DNA of 64,000 nucleotides from Luscinia megarhynchos (Eukaryota > Chordata > Aves > Passeriformes > Turdidae). Position 1 is the stretch's first letter. Each line of letters begins with the position of its first letter. Positions 14,201 through 26,000 of the stretch are shown one piece after another. The notes under the pieces are model-generated. The model ran no database searches and was not told where the DNA came from. It saw only the letters and a program-made list of their open reading frames with translations. The stretch covers positions 15,057,385 through 15,121,384 of the forward strand of contig CM067576.1 in assembly GCA_034336665.1 (NCBI GenBank), read 5' to 3'. The position numbers and the translations under genes are program-made.

Positions 14201-16401
14201 GATGTGATGGCCAAGCTGAGAAATCTGGAGAGACTGCTGAGCTGAATATCACTCCTAGAATCCTAAATTTCCCACTCCTGTAAAATAGAGTGGGAACGTG
14301 GCAAATTTAATATTGTGCCCATTGCACAATCCCTAAACTGCATCCCTATTTATAGAAATAAAGTATCCTTAAACTTTGAGACTTTTAAAATTCTGTTTCA
14401 GTTGAGAGAAATGAGCAGGGTATCGGGATTCATTTTGCTCGTTAGTTTAGACAGCGATGAGCAAGTGAAAAGTTTTATTCCTCACAGTTATTTGTTACTC
14501 CTCTTACCAGCCCTGGAAAACATGGTCTTTAAAATGCTTTTTTAAAGATAGTAACAGTTCAGGCCTAATGTGACAATCAATTGTCTTCTGTTCTGAAAGT
14601 GTGATGCCAGTTAGGAGAGCAGGGTCCCAGCTCTGCATCAGGGGATTTATCTACTAAAAAAGTTTTAGTGAAGATGTTTTGTGCCCAGGAACATGGGAGA
14701 GTTTCCATTTAGCTAAACAAGTCCCTCTCAATGTTGGTACAAAGGGTCAGCATTAGCAAAAGCATTCTCTTTCTCTGTTTGAATGTAACTTTTGTGTTCC
14801 TTTCAATATTGTTTAGTAATGAAAATAGTGCCCCTAGCCTCCCCCCGCCCCAATTTTTAATACATCAAATATAGTCTTAACACTGACCAAGACTCAGCAC
14901 TGACTACTGCTTTCTTATGATTGTTTCAAAAATGCGTTATCTTCTCTCCTTCTGGCTTTGCTTAGTTTTACTATTTTACTTCATCACTGTGCTCATCCAT
15001 CTTTCTGTTTAGCAATTTTCTAATGAAAAATTCTCTAAGCTCTAAAACTTTTGGAAAAGCAGTATGTTTTTGCAGTCAGTTTTTCATTGCATTACAGACT
15101 TTTATTATCCTGACTCATTGTTTTTCACTAAAATTTACCATGTGCTCGATTTTTTTTTTTTCCTATTTTAGGAGACGGGGGAGGGAGGAGGGTTGCCTTA
15201 GATTAATAGCATTGGATGGTCAGTGTATTTGATGTCATGCTTCTCCTTACCAACTACTCTTTCAAAAGGCATCATTTTCATCCAAATCCAGGGGGACCAT
15301 TTTTAGAGTGTTGTTTTGGAGCCACTCTGACAGCTTCAGTAAATGTGAATTTTAATTTATTTGTCCAATGAAGGTGAGGATCTTGGCTAATGACTACATA
15401 GTCATTAGTAATGATGCTTTTCCTCCTACTCCCTCATTGCTTAGAGCATATATTAATTGTGCAGATGGTAGTGACTTAGCTATGTAATAGTTCTTTTTGC
15501 ATCTCCTCCTCTCGTGGCATTTACCCTGTACAGAAAGGGTGTATTGCCATCTTGTTATTTATGAGGATTTGTGATTCATTAGCTGCCTTTTAAATCCAAT
15601 ACTATGAGCACATCTTGTTGCTAAGAGGCAGAATTTGCACATGCACTTTCTTCTTTTAAGTACACCTGTGCCAAGCGTTGCCTGAAACCTTCAAGCAAAT
15701 CACAGCCAGAAGCACTGAATTTTTGTCTTCATTTCTACTGACATGTGAAATTTGCAGTGCCAGGTTTAGCAGGTAACTGTAAGTCATTCTTTTTGTGTTC
15801 CAGAGATTCTCAGACTTTTCAGTCTGTAAACTTGCCAGAACTTGAGTCAGAATTTACAGGTATTTATTCACTAAAAGCATTTATTTTTTAATTACTAGAA
15901 TTTGAGTGTAATTTGTATGTGGCAGGTAGAAAATAAATACTTTTACTGCTTTGTTTTTCTTTTGTACTCATACATTTATTTGTTTTTATGGTTTGCAAGA
16001 AGCAACAGGAGTAATTTAGGCACAACTAACAAAGAAAATTCCTTAAAACTTTATTCTTTGATTTTATCTGTCTTTCATGGCCATTAATTCCCTAGATTTT
16101 CTATTATTGCTTCTTTCACACAATAGTATTGACACTTCTGTTTTCAAACATTTTCTAGGTTTGTTCTCCAAAGAAGTCACAGATTTTATATATTTTGCCT
16201 ATAATGTAAAGACTTGTTTTCTTTTAAGTATCACTGCTGTGTTCCTGATCATTGTTTGCAAATACTAGGGCGATTTGGTTTGGTCTAGTTTGCTTTTTGT
16301 TTGCTTAGGAAAGATCCTGTGCTGCAGGAAGTTCATGGTTACTTTTTAAAAGCTACACTTCTTTTCCTAGCGATGAGAGTTCTACCCCAGGGATCACCTT
16401 A

Positions 16402-16910
16402 TGTACTGGTTTGAAAGCAAAACCAGAAAGAGACTCCAAGTCAGAAATACAATTTAATAGGGGGAAAAAAGATAAAAAATAAAATAAATACAAAAGTACA
16501 TAATAAAAAAGAAAAACCACTGACAGAATCAGAATACAACGTGACACCCAACTAGTTAGGGTGGTCATAGCAGTCCAGATGAAGTGGTCTTGTTGAAGCA
16601 GTGGTCCTGTAGAAAGGTCTGGTAGCTCTCGTCCTCTGGAAACCAGTGGGTAAGGGCTGCTTTGGTGTTCCAAATCTCAGTTTTTATCTAGGTGGGAAAG
16701 GCTTAGCTCCTCCCACTGGGTGAAGCATCTCCCAATGGGATGATGTAATTTTATCAGTCATGCAGTGGGACTAAATGGCCCATTAAAAGAAGATATCTTC
16801 CTGGAGGAAAGATGAGTCATGGATAAGATAAAGACCACTGCCCTGCCTGGTTTTTAACAGTGGCCCATTAGCAGATGATATCTCCCACAGAGCTAAGAAT
16901 CACTGAACCA
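16402..16910 (-). mobile_element. endogenous retrovirus LTR (ERVL-like), minus strand
   Basis: On the minus strand this about 509-bp stretch has LTR architecture. A TATA-like 'agataaaaac' sits at 16677-16690, an ATTAAA polyadenylation signal at complement 16453-16458, and a terminus ends in CA (plus-strand TGTACTGG at 16402). The other end is placed at TG (plus-strand ACCA, ending 16910), but this border is uncertain. The bases next to the two proposed ends (cctta and cttga) do not make a clean target-site duplication, so this may be the 3' LTR of a longer fragment rather than a solo LTR. The plain sequence resembles common passerine ERVL-type LTRs as I remember them. The 106-codon minus-strand frame at 16353-16673 overlaps it and is not taken as a gene. 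Confidence 0.65.
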
Positions 16911-17239
16911 CTTGATTTCAGCAAACTAGAATACATACTGCAGGGCTAGGATTTTAGCAACCAAGTGAGCCTCCCCTCTCCCTAGTTTTTGGAGGCTCCA
17001 GCTGAAAACAGGCCTTGGTGGGCTTCCCGAGTTTTGCATTAGAGCTTGCTGACTTTTGCTCGGCCCAGCCAGGCCCGTGGGCAGCGTGGGGCCTGGCCCC
17101 GACCAGGCTAGTTACTTGTATTGAGGCCGGAAGGGAAAAAGAACTTTCTCAACGTTTTTTCATGTTTACATATGAGTTTCACAAAGACATGCAAACTTTT
17201 TCATTGGTATAACAGTGTCAGTATTAAAAATGAGACACC
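16911..17239 (-). mobile_element. possible ERV internal or U3-adjacent remnant, minus strand
   Basis: Next to the LTR is a purine-rich run on the minus strand ('agggagaggggagg', complement of 16971-16984), a plausible polypurine tract, which retroviruses place just before their 3' LTR. Beyond it a GC-rich, CpG-containing stretch at 17035-17130 differs sharply from the surrounding AT-rich intron. No retroviral gene is recognisable. If the purine run is the true tract, the LTR border would move toward about 16965. Confidence 0.35.
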
Positions 17240-17860
17240 GATTGGTCCTTGTCAAGTCCAAGGGAGGCTGTCCAAGTCCTGGCAGAGAAAAACTTCAGGA
17301 AATTTGTACAAACCACCACAGTGCTTCATTTTCTGTTCTCTATGGAATGTGGATCATGTTACAAATTCCAAAATTATGATCTCTCCAATGATTATTTATT
17401 AATAGAAAAAGCAGCAGGCAAACAGTGCTGGGTGTGCCAGGGAGTCACCGCTCCAGTGATGCACACCGCTCAGCATTAATTCCATTTTTTATTCAGTCTG
17501 AGTTTCGTTTTGCCGGTATTCCCCTCCTTCTTTCGTTTCCTTGATTCCACATTGATGGTTGCCTCTGCACAGGCGTTGGCTGTTGCTAGGGGGTCCTCTG
17601 CCCTCTTTTGGTCTTTTGGGTGAAGGCTCGTAGTCTTCTTCAGTTTCTTTTTGCTGACCTTTTCTTTCTGCATGCGTAGTTATCAGCTATTTATATAACT
17701 ATAGTCATTTGCTTAATATAGTTTTCACAATTTGCTTATTTTTGTTTTATGCAAGCAAATTATAACCACAAGTTCCTTATTTTTATGCAAGCAGACAAAA
17801 CCACAAATCCTCTTAAGCAAGCATTTCTCCTAAGCAATAATTTCTACAATATATCTTTTG
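17240..17860 (-). mobile_element. second LTR-like ERV fragment, minus strand
   Basis: On the minus strand, the end near 17852 begins TGTAGAAA, the same start as the solo LTR at 54437. It is followed by imperfect direct repeats containing 'cttgcataaaa' (near 17735-17810), typical of U3 enhancer repeats. A TATA-like 'tatataaatagc' follows (complement of 17686-17697), then two AATAAA signals (complements of 17488-17493 and 17395-17400). A 65-codon Lys-rich minus frame at 17476-17673 falls inside and is of doubtful meaning. Neither a CA terminus nor a target-site duplication could be fixed, so the lower border is approximate. Confidence 0.5.
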
Positions 17861-18465
17861 TTCCATGCGTTATTTGACACTCTTAAAATTGATTTTTAGA
17901 GTCATCCCAAGCACTTATTCCACTCATGATACAACATTCACATGGTTTTGCTTTTATTATCACCTCATAACATGAATCACACATACGTTTTTCACAGATC
18001 ACGATATAAGCATACTCCCATGTAAATTCCAAAGAATTATTTCTGTAATGCAATACTGATATTCTTGTGGTTACTCTTCTGTTTTGTCAGCTTGGAGAAG
18101 CAGCAGGAGAAAAACATTTAACCTTAAACAGGAGAGTTATTAAATTGCTGACATTGTTCACTAATTTTCTGGTCTATGGTTAGAAATGAGATTTACCACC
18201 TGAGAGAGATTTTGCAGAGTCACTAGCTCTAGCATTAGGTTTAATGAATGTAGGTAATGCATGGCAGTAGTGATGAATTCTGGTCAGTTCTTGAAATATC
18301 TAAAAGTAAATTAGCATCAAAAATGCTGATATGTTGTGACAATTAAAAAAACCCAGAATGAACCAAACAGATGGATATTTCTCCTAACACAGCATTTAAC
18401 TACATCCTTGAGAACGTGTACAGGGAAATGAGAAAAATGCAGGACTGACTTATAGAGAATTGTCT

Positions 18466-18511
18466 TACCCATTTGAAAATTATCTGTGCACAGATAATTT
18501 TCAAATGGGTA
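18466..18511. repeat. perfect 46-bp palindrome flanked by a 7-bp direct repeat
   Basis: Two 23-bp arms are exact reverse complements with no spacer; the centre GTGCAC lies at 18486-18491. The left arm begins TACCCATTTG and the right arm ends CAAATGGGTA. ATTGTCT occurs just outside on the left (18459-18465) and again on the right (18511-18517, sharing the last palindrome base). The arms are AT-rich but not simple sequence. Confidence 0.97.
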
Positions 18512-19589
18512 TTGTCTCCTGGGAAACCTGCTTGCCTATGAAAGCATGGCCATTTTGTTACATAGCATCATCTCCTTCTGACCTCATATTGCCTGCAGCT
18601 CTAACTTGAAGTCTAAGACTTTGCTGTTGAGTTGTCATTTTTAAAATGCTCTTCAGCATATTTCCCTTGACCACTGCCTCATGGAGAGAGTGCTGGTTTT
18701 GTTACTGTGCTAGTGTTATCCTTGCACATTAAAAAAATTAAAAGTTCTTGCCAGGTGGACAGTGAAAACTACCATGGTAAGTAACGGCAGTGTTGACATG
18801 TACATGATTCTGTGGTTCTGAAGATTTTGCTGAAGGGCTGTGGGCAGATGGCCACTGCTCACGAGTGGGTGAGGATGTGTAGGAGGGGACACAGCAATCT
18901 CCGTGCTGTGCCTTGGGGATGGCTCTGTGCTGAACCTGCTGTGCCAGTGGTGCTTTTGCTTTATGCCAGTGTTTGCACTCACCCCAATGCACCTGTGCAT
19001 TTAATCAAGTAAATGCTTCCCAAGGCTCTGAATTTGATTTATTGAGTTGCAGCATGCATTGTCCTATTATTGATGTACAAAAGACTTTTAAGTAAAACGT
19101 AGGAGTAATGTTTAAAAATTGGTTGGAAAAAAGAAAGAAAAAGGTGGCTTTCTACAGCAAAATGATCACTTTAAAAACTACCTGAATTGAAGGAATGGGT
19201 CCAAGACAGGTCTGACATATCTGACATAAGTATTTAATTTCTCGTCAGATGTATGTTTGCTGTGTTGGGTAGGACTGACATTTCCCAGCTGACTTTTCAT
19301 CTACCTCAAATGTGAACTAGTTTTACATTGCTTCTTGGAGAAAAGAAGGTTCATGAATAGACAAAGAAACAGAAAAAGCAATGGGGGACATGTTTTCTAA
19401 ATTAAATTATAGAAGTGCACAATACAAAGAAATCCTTCTTGGATTGGTATGTAGTCCATGTATTGATTCAACTCTCAGTGCAGTGTAAAGCATTAAAATG
19501 CAGTCCTGGCTGCACAGAATGTTAAAAGCAAACCCCACTGTCTGCATAAGTCTAGGGGAAGCCGAGACCTGATTAAACTCTAATTAGAA

Positions 19590-19648
19590 TCAGTTGAACT
19601 CTGACTATCTTTGAGACTGACTGTCTCAAAGAGTCTGAGTCCAACAGA
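19590..19648. repeat. long imperfect hairpin with a 5-base loop
   Basis: The inner stem is a perfect 9-bp pairing (19609-19617 with 19623-19631) around loop TGACT. A small internal loop (TAT opposite A) follows. Then a 13-bp outer stem pairs 19593-19605 with 19633-19645 at 11 of 13 positions. The fold has the bulges and length of a small-RNA precursor, but nothing shows that it is transcribed separately or processed. Confidence 0.6.
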
Positions 19649-19962
19649 TCCTACTCTGACTCAGGTCACGCCCTATCTGCTAATGGGATTGCATACAGCA
19701 CCATCCTGTTGGCACCAGGCTGTTTGGCAGGTCAGTCATATATCTTCCAAATCTAATGGCTTTATTGATCGTAAATGCAAATAACTCTGACTGCAGAAAC
19801 TGATGGATCTTACTAGCTTTAGAATGGAAAAGAAGAGACCTTGGTAAGACTTCTGAAGCTTATCTTAAGGAAACACAGATTTAATTTATTAAAAAGCATA
19901 CTTTGCAGGAAAATATAGTAATGAAGAGGAAACTCCTTTTTTTGTTTTTGTTTGGTGGTTTT

Positions 19963-19964
<2 letters not shown>

Positions 19965-20004
<40 letters not shown>
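19965..20004. repeat. uninterrupted 40-base T run
   Basis: Forty consecutive T follow a T/G-rich lead-in (from about 19936) and are followed by GCAG. It is by far the longest homopolymer in the window. On the minus strand it would look like a poly(A) tail, with an AATAAA (complement 20064-20069) about 60 bases upstream, which is farther than usual for a processed transcript. Confidence 0.95.
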
Positions 20005-20006
<2 letters not shown>

Positions 20007-23004
20007 AGTATATGGATTAGAGTTCTGGTCACTGAGATCTGCTTACTGAGAATTTTCAAAGGATTTATTTCATTAACAGGACCGGACCAACTGAATATTC
20101 CCTATCCAGATTTTCTAGTTAGATTCCCAGCATTCAGTGTGTTATACAGCTTATCAAGCTTTCACTTCTTGCCAGTATGATGCAGCTGGTATGTCAGAAG
20201 TCTTTTGGTTGGTTTTCCTGTTTCTGTTTGGAACAGAGTTACGAATGTTCTGAAATAAGGATGAGGAAGAGAAAGGTCGTGACTGAGCATCCTAATTTTG
20301 GGACAGGAGTTGGGTTCCAGAAGGATGACTGGAGTTAACTTAGACACCTGTTAATTTTAGTCATTAGATTTGACTCATTGTTATGCTTCTCTCACGCATC
20401 CAATAAATTCTTAGCTAAAGCTGAGTTGAATTGATGTAGGTACTGGTTTTGAAATGTTCAAGGGGAACATGACTTCCCATTTTCAAAATCAAATTCCTGC
20501 TGCCTTAATAATATATTAAAGCAATAAGAGTATTTGGTGTCCCAAATGGATCAGATATGAAATGGGCAATACGAGTCTAACAAAATAGATGAGAGAGCAC
20601 TGAGGCCAGTCATGACATCTGGAATGTGATAGAAGGCAATTCTAAGTAATTTATTTTTCCATTGTCAAAATAAAAAGGATTGTACTGGCTTGGGCATGCC
20701 AGTAAACCTATCTGTCAGAAGAGAGAAAAGAGGAAGTAGGATCAGAAGTAGCTGCAAAATGGATTTTCCCTACAGATCTCCACTTGCAGATTAGCCTGGG
20801 CAGGAAAAAAAAAAGCAATATTTAAGAATAAACTGTGCAGAATAAGCTTGTTTGTGTTTTGCCCATATCCTAAAGCATTTATACGAATAAGAAGGGTCTT
20901 TTCCCAACTCCCCATTACAGCATTTTTTATAAAAATCATCTCTAGGTGTTTTTCTTGTCTGTCCACCACAGGAGCCTTATGTAAAGTCATTTGATGATAA
21001 TAGACATTTGTAATTTGAAACCTATTTGCTGTGAATTAAAATATCTCCTAAATCTTTATTGATTTCCTCAATTAAATACTGTCTGCTTGGGAATAGTTGT
21101 TGAGCTATGTAACTACAATGAAAAAACAGGTGATATGTTCAAGGCAGCTTAAACAACCTCAGATCCAGCTGATAATTGGGCAGAAGTCACACTGACACTC
21201 TGGACACACCGGGCTCAAGTGAAGGATGAAGATCTGTAGCTTTATATGCCTAGGTGTTTATTCTTAGTGTGCACATAAAGGATTATTTACATACATGTTT
21301 CTTTCATCTGTGCTTTATAAGCAATAATTTAATACAAATAATTGAATAAACTGTAGCCAGTTTCAAGAATTCTGGTAGTCATTTTGAGTGATTTCTCTTC
21401 TATAAATTTAAAATATTATTCTGGAATACCCTGTATACAAATATCTGTATTTGTACTCTCCATGTTTGTCAGATCTTATTTACTCTGTGCAGGCTTTGGT
21501 GTCCTGCTTGGACATCTCCTTAGGTAACTTGTAGGATTAAATATAGGAACTGAACCTTTAATTGATAAATAATATATATTTTTAAAAAATATTAATTAAC
21601 AGTGCATTCTACAGTATAAATGATGTGATATACCTGATACAACCAAAACAAATCTTCTGGAAATAAAAACATCACTGAAACACAATGAGGCAATTCAAAA
21701 GCAATTAGCAGCAGAATTGCTTGTCCTTTTTTATTTGGTAATAAATGCTCCCACCCACTTACCAAGTGGGTGCAGCTTTTCTGTAGATCGTGGCAAGCAG
21801 GTGAGGAGGAGTGGTTCAGTTCTAACAAAGTAAAGAAGTGAGAAAAGTTGTTGAAAGTAGTCTGTAATTAGCCACATTAGGCTAAAATATCTGAATCTCA
21901 GTTGAGGTTCTGACATTGAAAGTGTTCATTCTGTCTTAAACTGTCTTTATCCTATTCCTCTGCAGTTTTGTGAGGTGTCAATGTCTGATGCCTGTAATGC
22001 ACTTAGACACTTGGATCTACAGTTCTTGCAGTCCTGCACTCATGCAAGAGTGCATGTGAAGTACTACCTGTATGATGCAACCTTAACTTTAACACCAATA
22101 TCAAAACTGAATTTTACCATATGTGTATTTTTGGCTTTTGGTTGGGTTTCTTCCCCTCATATTCTTGGTACCTAACTACCTGGAGTGCTGTTGACCCACT
22201 AAATTTCTCCCTATTCTAGGGCAAAATGCTCTCATTCTTAAGTGATAAAGTCGACACTATTCAGTAATCACTACTCTATGGACATAACAGTTGCTGCAAA
22301 AGAACCATTAAAACCTTCCCCCAAGGACTTTTCTGTAATTTTACACTGCATCTTTTAATTCTGTGCAATGTTCCAGGTCGTTATGTATTATGTCTGTTTT
22401 ACCACTCTAATATCTGGAAATAGGCCCTTGGTGGTCCATGTAGACACTCCTAAGGGCATGAATTAAACACAGTTTTAAAAACTGGCCAATGATCTCTTTG
22501 TGTGCAGTGTGTGTGATCTACTGACATCGGGACTGTGGGGAAAAAAAGAATAATTCTGTCCAATTATACATTTTTGCAGTCACATGATGGTAACTTTTTG
22601 GAATAAAAAAACCTAAAAACACTTGGGATAAGATGATAGGTTTGTTGGAAGCAGTTTTATTGTTTCTTTTAACAGCTACAGGAATCAGTAAATCAAATTA
22701 GGTAAAAAAAAATTTGATTAAAACAATAGTAAAAAGTAGGATTTTTAGGAATGAAATTATAGATCAGTACTAGGTATTAACTGGGGTCTTGTGCCATTAA
22801 TATTATTTTCAGCTTCTCCTCTGTGTGTTAAAATATAAAAATTGGCTTTGGTGATGGAGTAGTGAAGTACAGTTCAGGAATTATTAGTAATAAAGATTTA
22901 TGTAAAATCAAGGATTAAAAACTTGGTGAGATGCTTCCCAATCACTGACACCCAGTCCTTGTTAGCCTGTTTGTCAGGGATTGAAAATTATATTTGGCTG
23001 GGGG

Positions 23005-23022
23005 AAAAAAAAAAAAAAAAAA
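23005..23022. repeat. 18-base A run
   Basis: A simple homopolymer of 18 A preceded by GGGG. No retroposed sequence is recognisable beside it. Confidence 0.95.
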
Positions 23023-26000
23023 GGAAAATACAGCTGCAGGCATAAGCCCTAAAAGTCAGCAAGAGCATTCATCAAGTATGACTGGGAGCATATGATATTT
23101 ATGTTGTTATGTATATATATGTGTGTGAATATATTTGTGTTGCTTGTCACTCATGATGAATATGAACACAAAATGGAATTAGTAGTGTTTTCTGATATGG
23201 CTGCACAGTTGATTGAATTGTTCTGTGTGTTTCAAAGCTATTTTTCTTCTTTTTAAATCATGCTTTCATACATTTTGAGACCCACTGCCTATAGGAAGAC
23301 AGATACTTTTAACTCTTTAAGAACAGGGTTCCCATTTTCCTTTGAGTCCTGAAAGATGTGGCTTTTAAAGTATCCATTTGTGAATCTTGCAGTCAAAAGA
23401 AAGGGGCAAGAAAGGGGGGAAGTTGGTTTCTTATTGTTTCCTTTTAAACATTTTTACACAGCCTCTGGAGATGCTGATCAGGTGAGGATATGCAAACATG
23501 TCTGCAATTAGTATTTTGTGCATTGGCTTTGTAGATGCATGATAAATGTAGTATGGACAGTCTCATTCTCACTGAAATATAATATCTCTTATATTACTTT
23601 CTGTTTTACTAGTAGCTATTATACATGTATGCATAGATACATAGATACACAGCACGTTTTTGTGCATTGCAGAATTTTTTGTTTTAAAAAATCTGCTGTG
23701 GAAATCACAACCTACCCATGCACTTCACCATCCCCATCCCCTTATTGCCACAGGTTGAAGCATTATGACCTACTAACTACAAATAATGGCAATTTGATAA
23801 AATTCAAAGCAAACTGAGATATTAGTGTCAGAGTGTTAGTCTAGCCAACGGTAGTGTAATACATTAGCGTAGTCTAGAGCTGTACTTCAGGTACTTTGGA
23901 GCTTTAAGATCATGTATGTTACTTGTTTGTGTTCTGCCTTTATTGACTGTTGATAGTACAGTGATATTTGAAAGCATGTCAGTAGGGTAAAATTACATAT
24001 TTGGGTACAAGTCTCTTACTCTGCCCTAAAACTAAGAAAGAGACAGTTTCTCATTCTCTTTTTTGCTTGTGGCACCATTTTAAGCCTCCAAGAGGCATGA
24101 GGGGAGAAGAAGCTGGAGACAGAGGAGATTTTGGCTACATCATTCTCCTTCTGATGAGCTTAGCAATTGCATGTGCTTCCAGCTCTCATGTTCCCATAGT
24201 TGTTTTAAAAAATAAAGTTATTTTCTACAGTTGTTTGATAGTGGTTCACCTCTCAGAGACTGAGAGAGGGTGTGTCACCAGAGATAAGGAGATACATTTT
24301 GCAAGAGCACTTTGTGGCAAGTAGTGAGCACATTACAGCCGCAATGGGTCAGGTTGCTCTGGATTTGCTTCCCTGGGGCACAGATCTGTGACTCTTACTT
24401 TGAGAGATTGCTTGGTATGCTCTGTTTTTTTAAACTGAGGATCTGGTGAATGAGAAATGAATTTGTTTTGAGACCTGTTCAGGGAGTAAGGGAATGAGGG
24501 AACATCATCCTCTTTGACATCAGGAAAAGCAAAACCTAAAAAATTCTTTGAAAATTTAAAAAAAAAAAAAAATCTACACTTTTATAAGACGTGGTCATGG
24601 ATAGAGGTGGCCTGGTGCAAGTTCTCTAGAAAGTTTCAGTAACTGGGGCACTCGATATCCTGGGCAATGGTGGTAACTGCAAGGCAGCAGGGTATAACCC
24701 ATAATGATGTAGTTGTGGATTTACTTGCAGTTGTCACTCTGTTAAGGCATGTGAAGTAGCATGGGGCCAAAGTTCATATTATTTTACCTATAATAATTTG
24801 TATTTCCTTATTTCTGTGATTTTTGATGCAGTATTATCTGCACAGTTAGTGCCTTGAAGCACTGCATACTTTATGAAAAAGAGATTTCCTTTTTTCTCTA
24901 GGACTTCAGCTAATTAGAAATTGTATCTTTATCTTCCTGGAATAAAAAAATGTTAATATAGGGTACTTTTACAGTGCAATGTACTTGTTAGAGCTAAGCA
25001 TGTTATTTTAGATGGTGAGAACTGATTAAAAACCCACCAAATTCATGTGTCTGCTTGGAAAGTTCTGGCACTCTTCCATAGTTTGAGAGTCTGTATTTAA
25101 TGTAGTGTAATATCAGAACAACTGTTTTAAAAATGCTTTGTGTATGTAATGTATTTAATGCAGTGTGTCTTGGATGGAAACAATATCTATTTTTAAGAGA
25201 AATAAAGTGAAATAATGCACTCTTTGTTTAAATGCTGACATTGTTTGAATGAAGTAGAGATGTGATTTTCCCAACCAGAATAAGAAGCATGTTTGGTGAA
25301 ATATTTGAAAGTAAGACTATCACGTTTTCAATGGTGATTAGCAAAAGGACTATAAACTCTGGATAAGTGGAGGAGATGTACTAAATCTAAACAATGTTGT
25401 TTGTTTCATACTGCTGATCATGCTCATATTGTTTCATTTTCTCAAAGTCCTGTAGTATTTTAGCATTCTCCCTTTTATTTATTTCTTTTGAAAGGGAGAA
25501 GTGAATGCTGAAAGACAAGAATGCATAAAATCATGAAGTGCTCCTCTGAGTTCTTCTGCCATTTAATATAGGTAGTATTTTCTAGAGAATAATTATTACT
25601 TCAGAGAAAGATTTGAATGAATTCAGTCTAAAGCTGAGGTTATCGTAGCAGAAGATTTTACTGCAGTGCAATGTGTGCTTTCTGCAAGGATTTAAATTAT
25701 GATGCTGTTATGGCTGAATTTTTGACACAGTGGCAGGATAGTAGGAAATGCTATCTCACTTAAGGAGCAATTTATAGAGCTACATATATAGCAGCATAGT
25801 AGAAGATGGTGTGGAACTCTGCTGCAAAATTCTGATTCTTCTGTGACAGAAATCTTTTCCCATTAAATAAGAGCCCAATTCTCTGGTTTTCCATGACTCT
25901 CCTCTGTTAGCATGTAGATGGCACAATAGGCTGTACTTCAGCAGACAAATGCAGAACATCTTCCCGAGAAAGATCAGAGGCATATAGATTTTATTTTCCT

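Noticed and set aside
16353..16673. 106-codon hydrophobic minus-strand frame
   Set aside because: It overlaps the R and U5 part of the ERVL-like LTR and runs past its end; no viral or host protein is recognisable.
17476..17673. 65-codon Lys-rich minus-strand frame
   Set aside because: It lies between the TATA box and polyadenylation signals of an LTR-like segment. A short basic peptide from A-rich sequence is weak evidence for a gene.
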